From positions 277,588 through 341,587 of the forward strand of contig WNYE01000045.1 in NCBI GenBank assembly GCA_021396245.1: a DNA stretch of 64,000 nt, read 5' to 3'. The notes under the pieces were generated by a model. It saw nothing but the letters and a program-made list of their open reading frames with translations, was not told the origin of the DNA and did not search any database. Positions 53,846 to 64,000 of this stretch are shown one piece after another. A program made the translations under genes and the position numbers. The first letter of the stretch is position 1, and each line of letters opens with the position of its first letter. Source of the stretch: Sporothrix humicola (lineage: Eukaryota; Ascomycota; Sordariomycetes; Ophiostomatales; Ophiostomataceae).

Positions 53846-56800
53846 CTAGTGTGTTTTGGACTCGATGAAGCCAAAGTGACTCACACACATGGGAAGCATT
53901 TCCATCACCGTCTTCTTGTGCTGGGCCAGGGTCAGCGCGCCGTTAAAGTCCTCAAAGACCGGTCTGGTCTTCATGGTCTTCCACGCCAAGTCACTGGGGA
54001 CAGTGCCCTCGCACATTTCGCCCTCGAAATAGATCCGCTCAACGACACATGTGTTGACGTGCGTCACCATGTCGGAGTATGTGCAGAGCTGAGACATGGG
54101 CAGCAGCGTCTTTTCGAGGAACATGCGCCCGTGGTTCTTGCGCATGACAAATTCCTGTGCATGGCCGCACATGTGACACACTGGCAGATTGTCGACGTCA
54201 ATGGGAGCCGGCGGAGGCACAACAATCTCACCGCCCTTTTCAAAGTGGACGGCAAAAACGTCGGGGCCGACGGCATGGGCGGTGTGCTTTGCGTCACGAC
54301 ACTGGTTGGCGAAATTACAGAGGATCTCCATCTGTAAGTTGTGGAGAGGGCCGGTCGAAGCCTCGGGCTGCTTGGCGTTGCCTTGCGGCTGATGGAATTT
54401 GAAGGCTTTTAGGTTGAGGCCGCCAGTGAAGCCGGGAACGGTGCGCTTTGCAAAGGCTCGGACGTGCGGAAGGACGGTCGGCTGGCCCATGTGATTCGTT
54501 CGGCCGACATCATCCGCAGACGTCTTCTTGTTCGATGTTTTGTCGCCCGGCATGTTGGCCTCGAAATATTCCTTGGCCGCCTTGGGGAGCTTTTTGCGTG
54601 TCTCGCTGTCGAGCTTCATCGGCTTGGTGTCGGCGGCAGGATCCGGGTGCGAGAAGTCAAGGTCCGCCCAGCCTTTAGGACCAATGTTGGAGACACTACC
54701 AAGCCAGTGCTCGGTCCGTTCATTGCGATCGGTTAAGTACCTGCCAGTCAAGAAGCCCGAAGCAAACCCGGACCCAAAAGACTCGCCAGTGTTAACCGAG
54801 TTTTCGCTCGCGACGGCCGTCTCCACAGAATGGAAGCTTCCGAGCGAAAGAGAGGCAAGGCTAGGGGCTGCAGGAGACGCGGCGAGAGGAGCCGGGCCGG
54901 AGTCGGCGGGAACGGGGCAGTCCATGATGGCGGGAACAACAGCAGCCGGCTTGGCGGGAGCGGGCGTGGCAGGGCTTGGCGTGACAGGAACTGCGACCAT
55001 GGCAGGGGTTTCCATGGTGGGGAGATCGCAGGGAGCGGCCCCGGCGCTCGACGAGCTGGACGAAGCGGCCGGCGAGACCTCAACGTTCACATCAACGAGA
55101 TTCTGCTCTGTGAGAGGTGGATTCGTGAGAGCTGGCAAAACTACAGGCGTGGCCACCTCAGGCTCAGCAACCTTAGGCTTAGCAGCCTTTGGCTCGACAG
55201 TCTTGACCTCAGCAACTTTAGCCTCGGCGGCCTCGTCGGCGACTTTTTCTGGAACGGTCGAGTCAGTGATGGGAGCAGGCTCAGGGGCCTTGGCGACAAT
55301 GGTAGTCGGCTTGCGATGAACCTTCGAAGGTGGCGGGGTCTGGCCATAGGTACTCGGATTGTAAATGTAAACGGCGGCCGGGATACGAGCCGGAGCCTTG
55401 GAGACCTTGGCGGAAGAGTTGGCCCGGTTGAGAACGTGGTGACGGGGGGATCCGCGGCTGTGATGAGGCTTGACGGGCGGCGGCGGACTCGGGCGGACCG
55501 ACCAAGGGCCAGTGGGGACATTGGCGTCGACCTTGGGCGGCGGAGCGGAGAAATCGACTGGAGGAAGTTCCGGTCGAACAGACCAGGGCCCGGTGGGAGC
55601 GGCCGCGACGTCAGCCTTGGTCTGAGCGGGCTTGGCGGGTGCAGAAGGTTTGACAGGCTGCGTGGGCTCCTTCTTGACAGCCGCCTTTCCAGAATTGCCG
55701 GTCTTGGGAGCCTTCATGGCCTGTTGAGCAGCTCGGTCGCTGTCAGTCCACGGCCGATGGGTCCAGGCAGAACTGGACACTTGGGCTTGAAAGCTGGAGG
55801 CAGGGACATCCAGTTGTGCAGTCACAACGTCAGCCGGCTCAGCATTCTTAGTGTTGGGGCCAGTAAGGTCCTTGTTGATGGGATCCTCCTTGACGAGGTC
55901 GTCCTTCTCGACGAGGTCCTCCTTGATAACGCGGTCCTTCTTGACGATGGGGTCCTCCTTGGCGATGAAGTCCATCTTGTCAGTGTGATCCTCCTCAGTC
56001 TGGTGGTCCTCCCCGTTGGGGTGGTCCTCCGTCTTGTGGCGGTCCTCCTTAACGAGATAGTCCTCCTTCGCCGGATCCTCCTTCTTGTCCACGATGGGAG
56101 CTGACACGGCGGGGGTCAGGCTGTCCGCGGGGGGTGCACCACCATTAGTGCTGTCTGTGTTGGCACCAAGGCCGTCCTTGATGCTGCCGACGTCCTCGTC
56201 AGCAGTAGAATCGTCGGGTTGATGGGCCACGGCATATTCAAGATTGCCAAACACGCCGTCCGCATTCTGAACGGGAGAAGGGGTGAACCACTCTTTGCGT
56301 TCGTCGGAAGTGGGGAAGTCGTCAAATTGAGACTTGACAAGCACCTTGCGCGTCTCGTCGGGAGCGAATAGCTTAGCCTTAGGATCGTCCTGGTCGACCA
56401 GGTTGACAAGATCCGTGGCATGAATGCGGCCGTCCTCGAGAACACTGAGCTTCACGTTGCGAACGATCCAGGTCTTGGGGCTGACGTCCATGAATTTGGA
56501 GGACGATGCCGAGGGAGGGGTCGTCTTGCCGGCCAGGGCAGCAGTGGTGTCTGGGGCGGTGGGGACAGTTGTGACAGTAGTAAGGTCGGGGATCTTGATG
56601 TCAACCAGCTTCTCCTCGTCCTCGTGCTCCGTGGCGGCCTCGGCTGGGGCTGTTGGAACGTCCTGGGCGCCCATAGTGGCAAGCTCGGGCATCTTGGCCT
56701 CAATAGGCTGCTCCTCAACGTTGGTGATTGTGGTCACCTTGGTCTCTGCGAGCTGCACGGTCTCTATGGCGTGCTCGTTCTCTGTGTTGATCAGAGCATC

Positions 56801-56992
56801 CTGAGCACCCTGAGTACCCTGCACGTTCTTGATGACCGTCTCGGTCTGCGTGTATAGGGCGGGCTCGACGGCACTCGGCTCGGTCGAATCCTGAATAGGA
56901 GCTTCCTTGGGCTGCTTGGGCTGGTCTGCCTCCTTGATCTCAGCCTCCTGGGCATCTTTGATTTTCTTGAACTCGCCAGGATTGGCTGCCAC
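53846..56992 (-). CDS. Very long acidic, Pro/Lys/Glu-rich protein, downstream of an in-frame TAG
   Basis: The frame of 1048 sense codons begins directly after the TAG at 56995-56993 and has no ATG for about 100 codons, although it is coding-like from its first residue (ANPGEFKKIKDAQEAEIKE). Features in order: acidic Thr/Glu-rich region; VSPKTWIVRNVKLSVLEDGRI; a tandem K-E-D run (about 55865-56085); a Pro-rich region with PTGPWSVRP twice; AEAKVAEVKTVEPKA-type repeats; then a more globular C-terminus. That part starts near VSNIGPKGWADLDFSHPDP and includes a Cys/His pair set (VCHMCGHAQEF, LCTYSDMVTHVNTC) that may bind zinc. I do not recognise the family. Either the TAG is read through, bypassed by an unseen intron, or a sequence error. 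Confidence 0.75.
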   Translation of the reverse strand: MAANPGEFKKIKDAQEAEIKEADQPKQPKEAPIQDSTEPSAVEPALYTQTETVIKNVQGTQGAQDALINTENEHAIETVQLAETKVTTITNVEEQPIEAKMPELATMGAQDVPTAPAEAATEHEDEEKLVDIKIPDLTTVTTVPTAPDTTAALAGKTTPPSASSSKFMDVSPKTWIVRNVKLSVLEDGRIHATDLVNLVDQDDPKAKLFAPDETRKVLVKSQFDDFPTSDERKEWFTPSPVQNADGVFGNLEYAVAHQPDDSTADEDVGSIKDGLGANTDSTNGGAPPADSLTPAVSAPIVDKKEDPAKEDYLVKEDRHKTEDHPNGEDHQTEEDHTDKMDFIAKEDPIVKKDRVIKEDLVEKDDLVKEDPINKDLTGPNTKNAEPADVVTAQLDVPASSFQAQVSSSAWTHRPWTDSDRAAQQAMKAPKTGNSGKAAVKKEPTQPVKPSAPAKPAQTKADVAAAPTGPWSVRPELPPVDFSAPPPKVDANVPTGPWSVRPSPPPPVKPHHSRGSPRHHVLNRANSSAKVSKAPARIPAAVYIYNPSTYGQTPPPSKVHRKPTTIVAKAPEPAPITDSTVPEKVADEAAEAKVAEVKTVEPKAAKPKVAEPEVATPVVLPALTNPPLTEQNLVDVNVEVSPAASSSSSSAGAAPCDLPTMETPAMVAVPVTPSPATPAPAKPAAVVPAIMDCPVPADSGPAPLAASPAAPSLASLSLGSFHSVETAVASENSVNTGESFGSGFASGFLTGRYLTDRNERTEHWLGSVSNIGPKGWADLDFSHPDPAADTKPMKLDSETRKKLPKAAKEYFEANMPGDKTSNKKTSADDVGRTNHMGQPTVLPHVRAFAKRTVPGFTGGLNLKAFKFHQPQGNAKQPEASTGPLHNLQMEILCNFANQCRDAKHTAHAVGPDVFAVHFEKGGEIVVPPPAPIDVDNLPVCHMCGHAQEFVMRKNHGRMFLEKTLLPMSQLCTYSDMVTHVNTCVVERIYFEGEMCEGTVPSDLAWKTMKTRPVFEDFNGALTLAQHKKTVMEMLPMCVSHFGFIESKTH

Positions 56993-57334
56993 CTAGGCGG
57001 CCATTTCCTTGCGGCGCACATGAGGAGCAAGGATGCGGATATGAGGCGGCATGTCCTCGAGCGTGAACGCAACGACAGGCATGGAGCTCTTGGGAGTGGA
57101 AGAAGCGTCGCCCATCTTGGGCTGCGAAGCACCTTGGCCTTGAGTGTTTGAAGCGTCTTTATTCACGCTAATATCCTTGTTCTCTTGCTCTCGCGGATCG
57201 GGGCCCCAATAATTGTTTGGGTGGTGCTCGGTAGCATAGCCTGACCAATTGCACGACATGTAGTCGCGGACGGCGCCTGTCTGCCAGGCGTCAACCCGAC
57301 GCTGGGGGCGAGCTGAAGGTGTGGTAGAAAACAT
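56993..57334 (-). CDS. Short frame (113 residues) in phase with the downstream acidic protein
   Basis: It starts at an ATG at 57334 and reads MFSTTPSARPQRRVDAWQTG..., ending RRKEMAA before TAG. The next codons continue in the same frame as VAANPGEFKK. The C-terminal part (PVVAFTLEDMPPHIRILAPHV) looks like folded protein right up to the stop. No GT donor placed before the stop gives a normal-length intron without deleting that sequence. This is probably the N-terminus of one 1162-codon gene, or a short isoform whose extension comes from stop-codon readthrough. Confidence 0.65.
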   Translation of the reverse strand: MFSTTPSARPQRRVDAWQTGAVRDYMSCNWSGYATEHHPNNYWGPDPREQENKDISVNKDASNTQGQGASQPKMGDASSTPKSSMPVVAFTLEDMPPHIRILAPHVRRKEMAA

Positions 57335-60300
57335 CGTGTTATGTAGGAGAAAGCAATCACGGTTGCGGATGTGTGTAGAAGAGGGATATGTGCGATGCTA
57401 ATCGCCGTCGTGAATGCTCCTGGTGCTGTATGCAGAATGAGGAGAAAGAGATGCTGGATACGAGAATGCTCAAAACTGTAAGCAATGATTAGCTTTTTTA
57501 TGCTTGAAAAAAAAGAAAGGGAAAAAGAAAAAGAAAAAAAGAAAAAAATTGTCGTGACTAGACAATCTGACAAGAAAGTGAGGATGAAGTGGGGTGTGAA
57601 AATATCTTACTTTGCTCTCAGAACAGGAGTCGGCTTTTAGATAGTGCAGCTCGGCCACGATGGGCGATAGATAGGTAAGAAATATGGTTGTTGAAATAGA
57701 GAAGATGTGTTTTGCTCGGGATTGAGCGGGCGTGCCGTGAGAAGCTCGCAGCCACGGAGGGCGGGGGATGGGAGAAGATGAGGGTGACGAAAGTGAGGGG
57801 GATGAAGAGCGCCTTGCGGCAGTGATGGGTGGTGATGTCGCCGTGTGATTTCGCATGCAACTGAGAAATTTGGGAGATCCTGATAAAATGGGAGAGAGGA
57901 TGAGGGTGAAAAGCGAGGTGGTGAGAGAAAAAACAAAAGAAGGAGGAAAGGAAGAGGGAGAAGGGTTAATATTGGATTTTCACGCGGCTGTTGTTTACGG
58001 CAGTTGCAAGGCCAATGTTGTCATTGCTGCCTAGTCTTTATTGAGGAAGCTAGACGGTCGAGGCCTTTGCTTTGCTTGTCGTCCCACTCAAAGCAGCTTC
58101 CTCCCGTGCTTCCTGGATGATTTGGGAAAGAGCGAGGCTTGAGGAAGGAACGATACGCACTGAACTGCAATTGGGTGTTTGGATTCGCCCATTTAAGGTT
58201 TAGCCTTAAAATGACTAATCCAGGGCAAACGAGGTGCACAATCACCCAAATTGTTACAGGGTTCTCCTGCAGCGTGCTTTGATCGACACGACAATGCAGA
58301 ATTACCAGGATAGTACTCAGTGTCCCGTCAATAACTTTATCGTGGCATTTTAGCATTCAAGCTTCATTCAAGTTGTACACGGACATGTCCAATTTCTTAT
58401 CGTGTTCTCGCGTTCTTGGTGTCTCCTATTGTGCACAGTACGTAGTTCAGATGCTTTCACGTGACTACCCGCACGTGATTATGTCACTTCCGTTTTAGCT
58501 CACCGTCTCCCCCCTCACATTCACAGGCTTGTCCCTCGGCGTGGCAGAATCACGTGTAAAACGCGAAACTCTGGTACAGGCGGCATTCCTGCATCCTCTC
58601 ACTGTGGAGGTTCCTTCCAGGCCCTGCAACCTGCTGGATCCAAAATCTTACAGCGTCTGTTCGCAGCCATGGTCGCTCCACCTCCGCACACGCCTTGCCC
58701 GAATGGTGCTCTCACTCCCACTGTCCCACGACACAACGTTTGTGTCTCCTCACTTTTGCCCTTTTTCGTGACTTTATTTCTTGGCCGTGCCATTGCTCGC
58801 ATCAACTACTCTTGCAGGAATCAAGCCAAAGCTTTTTCGTCTCCTCTTTTCCTCGTGTATTCTAGTCTTTTTTGTTCCTTTTGTGACTCTCCCAGGCCAC
58901 GATACCGCATTCGGCCACCCCACAAAGTTTAGAGAAAAGGTTAACGTGAAAATAACGAGAATGGCGGAGAGATGAAAAAAAGCGGACAGCGGAGAAAGTA
59001 CCAAGAAGAGGTAAGAACATGCGAGACGGAAAGAGGGGGAGTGCAAAAGCAATATAGCGTTGTTTTTGTTTTGTGGAAGCTCTGGAATTCGTCAATTTAT
59101 GAGGGCCATTCTGGACGACCTTCTGGACCGCTCTCAGTGTCTCGCTATTTCGTCCGCTCATTCTGCATTCGGTGCTTGTACCGCAAAAAGTGAAACAGGC
59201 GTTACTGTGCTGTGCCGTGGGCGTAATGGCGTCTGCCGCATGTGTCTGACGTAGCGCATCGGGATTGTGGGCGCACCTTCCACTGAAATGCTAAAATTCC
59301 GGCGCATCTCCTTACTCATCCGCAAAAGACGGACAGAGAGCTACGATGCACAGGGAGAGAGAAGACCAAATGCAGCGAACTGGCTTTCATCTGTGTACAA
59401 GATGCAAAAGTCGAGATACTTTGATTACATCCATGACCCAGTCCACAGCCCAGCCCAGTAAATACTCCGTATGCCACCGAAATTGGTGCAACACTGCGCG
59501 CAAGGACAGACCAACCACAGCGCCGCTGACAGCCGCATCCAATGTACCCTGTCAGCAGAATAGCGGCAGAAGAGGAAGAAGACTCGAAAGAGTGACAATG
59601 ATGAGAAAATGAGGAACAATTAGCACAAACCTCAAAGTCACCCTCCATCTGTGAGTGGTCTGGCCTTGCCTTGTTCGTCTCAGGGCTCCCCTGCTGCATG
59701 CATCTGACTCTAATTTCGCGATTGGCTCCTTCCGTTCTGCCCAGTGTCTGTTCTCCTCTTTCCTTGCTGGATGTTATGTCGTACTGGGCTTGGAAAGGAC
59801 TTTTTACTCTTTTGTGCACCCTCTTTCTTTCTTTCTACTTCTCAGGTTCTCACTCGCTCTTTCCCGTGCGGCGGTGCCTTGCGCCGTCGTTCTTGCCCGC
59901 CCACCCTTTTCGCATCCGCCGTGTATGTAATATGTCGTAAAACACTACCCCTATTCGGCACGGTGACGCCTTCCTCACGAACCTGTAAAAAAGTCTGGGC
60001 ACTGTCAGCAGCCAAAAATTGTGTATTCAATCGTAGCCAAAAGGGAAGGCAGCATCACGGAAATGACGGTTCTGGAAAGAGTCGTTCTCGAGAGCAGGAA
60101 AGAACGACGAGCACAAGGTCAGCATACGACTCAATATTACCACGCCGTCCTCGTCTTGTCTTGATCTTCTCTCCTGTCTCTCTTCTGCATCATTTCTTCT
60201 TCATTTCTTCGCTCCTTTTTTCTCTTTTTCTGCTCGTCGTCTCCTCCATTCTCCTCCACAGCGAATCCCAGAAAATACCCACCACATCCACTCACCACCC

Positions 60301-61386
60301 GCCCATTTCGCAACTCTCTGCCGATCCCTACCCCATCGCGCCCCCCTTTCCAACTCCTTTCCAGGGTGTCCTCGTCGTTTGTGTTCTTTGACTGGTCTGT
60401 TTTCTCGACTTTTGGAGGCCGTTGCTTGTTCCTGCGCTGTCATTGCCCACGGTCGATTCCGTTTCACGTTTCTCGCTATTTGCGGATTGCTATTTCGCCA
60501 TCCCGCGTACACGCCAGGCATTACGAGTACGAGTACATCTGCATACGCCAAACTAGTGTGCATTTCCAAGTATTCCGAGTCCAAGAATCTTGTATCTTTT
60601 TAGCTTGTGCTTGTGGTTTTGGGCCTCTCTTTTCTCTGGCTTCTCTCCTCTCCCCAGGTCCTTGGTCTTTCGGTCCTTTGTATCTTGTACTTTGTACCGC
60701 GTACCTTGCATTACTGTTCTCATTTTTTCCTATTTTCCTCTGGTCTCCTTTTTTTGAACGACCTTCTCTTCTTCTCTTTTTTTTTCTTTCGTCCATCCAT
60801 CCATTCGTTGCTCTGCGTTTCCTCAACCTTAATTTTTAATCGCACATCTCTACCATCTCCCGTCGACGACCACTCCCGAAAAACGCCACATCGTCACGAA
60901 CCTCTCTCGACACTCGTTTCTGATTTTTTCGATTCTTCATCCGCCGCGCACGTCCCCACCTCCACACATCCGCCTTGCGTCGTCCTTCTCGGCCATTCTT
61001 CAACGCAGGCTCGTCTCGTCGCGCCTCCTCCTTCTGATTTCCACGAAGAAACGCAGAACGCCCGGACGTATTCCCAGAAAAGTCAAAAAGCCAAAAAGCC
61101 AAAATCCTCTTTTGGTAGCACAGCGTCTCACCACGTTGCTTTTTGCTTTCTTTGCCCTTTCTTTTTTCTTTTGACATTCTTTTCTTCTTCTGTCTTCTCC
61201 CATTCCTCATCCTCGTCACCCCTTCTTCGTCTCTTTAATATCTGTTGTTGTCAACGCGCCAACTCCCTTGCTTCGCGACTGCAACTCTCCGCACTCGCGT
61301 CATTACTTTAATTCGACTTCGACGTCACTTTCCGTCTCCTCGTTCTATTCTTTCTCGCTTCAACAACCACCTCCAACGCCCCCAAA
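57335..61386. other. 4-kb non-coding stretch
   Basis: No supported gene. An A-rich purine block (57505-57550) lies upstream of the acidic-protein gene. C/T-rich sequence dominates 60120-61380, consistent with a long leader of the + strand membrane-protein gene. Confidence 0.5.
58457..58556. promoter_or_regulatory. Cluster of three CACGTG E-boxes
   Basis: CACGTG is present at 58458-58463 (within TCACGTGA), 58472-58477 and 58551-58556. CACGTG is the site of bHLH factors such as Cbf1/Pho4-type and USF-type proteins. The nearest starts are 1.1 kb to the left (minus) and 2.8 kb to the right (plus), so the target is unclear. Confidence 0.4.
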
Positions 61387-61931
61387 ATGTACTGCCAGCT
61401 GCACCGTCCCGTCACCTCGGGCTCGCAGGTCGCCTGCGCCCTCGGCCACATTGGCGACCGCATCTACTGGATCCAAAAGGGCTTCTACCTGCCGGACGCC
61501 CTCGGCATCGTCCCGCCGCCCTACTTCCCCATCCTCCACGTCGGCATCACCGCGCTCGTCCTCATCCTCCTCACAAAGGCTCTCGTCTTCGACCCGCTCC
61601 AGGAACTTAACGTCATGACCGCCATCCGCCGCCGCACCTTTATCTCCAACGGCCAGATCAAAATCCCCTCGGGCACCTCCGTCTTCCTCCACCGCTACTC
61701 GCAGTTGGCTCTGCGCGCCCTCTTCGAGGTCTTTGTCCTGACGTCTGCAGTGAGTCCTCCTTGGAAGCCTACCATTTGTATTGCGTGCACTGTTTACTAA
61801 CAACCCAGCTTAACATCATCTTTTTGTTCATCTACCGCAACAACGACTCGTCCAACGCCGGCGACCAGAACCCGGACATCTACTCGCAGGTCATGCGCAA
61901 CAAGCTGAATCGCTACGGCATCATCTTCTGA
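61387..61931 (+). CDS. Small two-exon membrane protein, unknown function
   Basis: Exons 61387-61749 and 61809-61931 flank a 59-base GT-AG intron (GTGAGT, branch TACTAAC, phase 0) and encode 161 residues. One hydrophobic segment is YFPILHVGITALVLILLTKALVF. A second spans the junction: ALRALFEVFVLTSALNIIFLFIY. Between them is a basic loop (MTAIRRRTFISNGQIKIPSG). The tail is polar (RNNDSSNAGDQNPDIYSQ). The N-terminus has two Cys (MYCQLHRPVTSGSQVACALG) but is not a clear signal peptide. G/C third positions and perfect splice signals support a real gene. I do not recognise the family; a two-pass membrane protein of an internal membrane or the cell surface is all that can be said. Confidence 0.83.
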
Positions 61932-63927
61932 GGTGGTGGCTTGCGCTTTTCTCTGGCTTTTGCTTTCTCTTTTTGCATCTTGCATTTCTGTGCGATTGAT
62001 TTGACTACTGCGACTAGACGACGGGGGGATGACGGCCGACTCGAGGCAAGCTTGAATTGAGAGCTTGGTTGCTTTTGCCTTCTGCTTCTGCCTTCTGCTT
62101 CTGCTGATGGCCTTTTGCTCTTTGCTTTCTGCCTGTTTTGTGTTTTGTGCGGATTCCGCGCAGCAAACCCGGGACAGGGAACGACGAACGACAAACGAAC
62201 GATCAATCGACCGAACGAAATGCGAAACCCCGTTACGATTCCAATTGCGGCAACGACTACGGTTATGATTGCGATTGCGATAATACGATACGATTCAATC
62301 ACATGCGCGGCGCAATCGATTACGACGAGACTTGCGAAAGCCTTCCTCCAATAATGGATCGAGTCCAGTGGGCGGTTTTACCGGATTTGGCATCTTTTTG
62401 GGCTTTTGGGTCTTTTCTGGCTGCGGGATCGAAACTCAAAATCGTGGCGCTGGGCGAATGACGAAACTTGTGCAGATTTGCGATGGGATCGTGCCGCTAT
62501 TTTTTCTTTTTGTTCGCTGTGATTCAGCTCCCAAAACTTGGGCCAGATCCTGTCCTAATCGCCTAAAACCAAAAGCCAACGCCAGCGCCGACGCACACCA
62601 AAATCCCAAAACCCACAGGCTCCAGCCAAGCCCAAATGAAGAGCAAATTGTGCGCACGGACAGCCGCAGTCGTTATCCGCAACCAGGACACCAGGACATT
62701 TTTTTCGCAAGTCTCACATTGTAAGAACACAAAATCGACGACAAATTGCGACGTTCCCGACAATCATCGACGTATCGCATTCGTTCCGTTCCGTCTCCGT
62801 TTCCTCTTCCGACTTGACAAGATGAGAAACACGCGAAACACGACACACAAGCACAGAGCACGAGGCAAGAAGCACGAAGCACAAGCACGAGGCAGTTGGT
62901 CGGGAGGACAAAAGCGTGTGCTGCCACAGCACGCGTATGACAGGGGAGGAAGAATTTAGAGCTGGTGGTATGTTACAAACTGCTTTTCTGGCGTTCTTAT
63001 AAACTTTTCCTTTTGTTTTCTTTCTGGTTCGAGAAAGAAAAGACATCATTTCTTGGGGTGTTTTTGTTTTGGTTCTTTTTGGCGTTTTGGGAGGCTGTCG
63101 CTTTGGAGGTTTTCGATTTGCTTTGGCTATTTCTTCTTTTTTTTATTCTTGCTTTCTTCCTTTCCTTCCTATTTTCTCTTGTCGCACGAGACCGTATCGC
63201 GGTTTTCGTGCCAGCTACACATTTACAACGGAGTAGGGGCTTACCTGCCTTTTTTGGTTCGAATAAATATATCACGTTCTTCAAACTTTTCGATGGACTT
63301 TCAATTGATTTTGCAAACGTTTCGTTTGGCTGGAACCTCCGCAAAAAGGAAGCAGGAAGCAGGAATGTTCCTGTTCCTGTTCCTGTTCCTGCGACATTTT
63401 CGGGAGGATGCCTTGTCAACGACGCTGATGACGAAACGAACTGCCGTCAGCAGTGCTCCACGAGAAATCCCCTTGTCGATAATTGTCTCGGTCGTAAAGC
63501 ATTAACCGGATTCTGGCCCTTGTTGTACGCTGCTGTGGAGACTGGGCATTCTGTATTTTCTGGGCGTAAGCAAGGCTCCAAAGCGGATGCATCCTTTGCT
63601 TTAATGTGATGGGGCGCATCCACTGTTCCTTCACGATGCGATTCTCAGTATTTGGCATTTTGGTATCGCAATAGTATCGCATATGATAATTTCAATCGCT
63701 TCAAACCCAATGTAAAGTTAGATAAAAAGTATGTCTTTTCATTTTTTTGTATGATGTTTTTTCGAGCGTTGATTTTATTTGAAATTTATCGTGACTTTTC
63801 CGTCGAAAATATTTTGCACAGAAAGAAAAATAAAAAGATTTTAGTAAATCATTCTAACCTTTTTGCTCCTTAGGAGATGAAACGCAAACAAATTTTAACG
63901 AAAACACGGAAAGTTAGACAGTACCGT
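61932..63927. other. 3' flank, increasingly AT-rich, no gene seen
   Basis: Simple-sequence echoes occur (CGATTGCGAT-like at 62265-62282; TTCCTG triplet repeats at 63367-63388 opposite AGGAAGCAGG, able to form a hairpin). From about 63640 onward composition is strongly AT-rich, unlike the rest of the window. Confidence 0.5.

Positions 63928-64000
<73 letters not shown>
63928..64000. other. Terminal poly-G run (73 G), probable sequencing artefact
   Basis: An uninterrupted homopolymer of G reaches the window edge. Two-colour sequencers call absent signal as G, and such tails can be carried to contig ends. It is not a telomere: no TTAGGG or CCCTAA repeats are present. Confidence 0.85.

Noticed and set aside
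63928..64000. Possible telomere at the window end
   Set aside because: Pure G with no TTAGGG/CCCTAA periodicity; an instrument artefact is more likely.

Overview
The window looks like a GC-rich piece of a filamentous ascomycete genome, probably a Sordariomycete-type fungus. The evidence is short introns of 41 to 111 bases with fungal branch sites (CTAAC/CTRAC), three Zn2Cys6 transcription factors, five MFS permeases, an AA9 lytic polysaccharide monooxygenase and long low-complexity regulators. I rebuilt gene structures by hand from splice signals and phase. About 20 protein genes are supported. No rRNA, tRNA or CRISPR was found. The last 73 bases are pure G and one 99-base N gap lies inside a coding minisatellite, so this is a draft assembly, probably near a contig end.

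Region by region. 0.1-3.8 kb: a four-exon metallo-beta-lactamase-fold hydrolase and a DHA1-type drug exporter. 4.0-4.8 kb: a short 5'-truncated LINE-like insertion with a 14-bp target duplication. 5.6-12.8 kb: a three-gene MAL-type locus (GH13 alpha-glucosidase, Zn2Cys6 regulator, alpha-glucoside permease) whose enzyme and permease promoters share a previously unlabelled palindrome, TYGTCGGSCCGACGA. 13.4-15.3 kb: an ankyrin protein ending in a DYW-like nucleic-acid deaminase domain. 15.5-31.7 kb: a run of carbohydrate genes arranged mostly as divergent pairs: class II aldolase-like, RpiB-family isomerase, large Zn2Cys6 regulator, dihydroxyacetone/erythrulose-type kinase, short-chain polyol dehydrogenase, SMP-30 lactonase and sugar permease. 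This resembles tetritol (erythritol-type) catabolic clusters.

31.9-39.7 kb: an AA9 LPMO whose only workable intron is AT-AC, an unknown 694-residue protein and another sugar permease. 40.2-43.3 kb: a lower-GC patch with a compact SNF2-like protein that has lost its ATPase motifs, and a diverged tandem duplication with splice signals. 43.3-47.2 kb: a 1307-residue Zn2Cys6 factor. 47.2-53.8 kb: a 6.6-kb stretch with no convincing gene but intron-like signals. 53.8-57.3 kb: a very long acidic protein split by one in-frame TAG. 57.3-61.4 kb: non-coding, with three CACGTG boxes. 61.4-61.9 kb: a small two-exon membrane protein, then AT-rich sequence running into the G homopolymer.

Functionally the window is a carbon-acquisition neighbourhood. 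The MAL locus takes up and hydrolyses alpha-glucosides under its own regulator, the polyol-type cluster imports a small sugar or polyol, oxidises and phosphorylates it and isomerises it into central metabolism, and the LPMO attacks plant polysaccharide.
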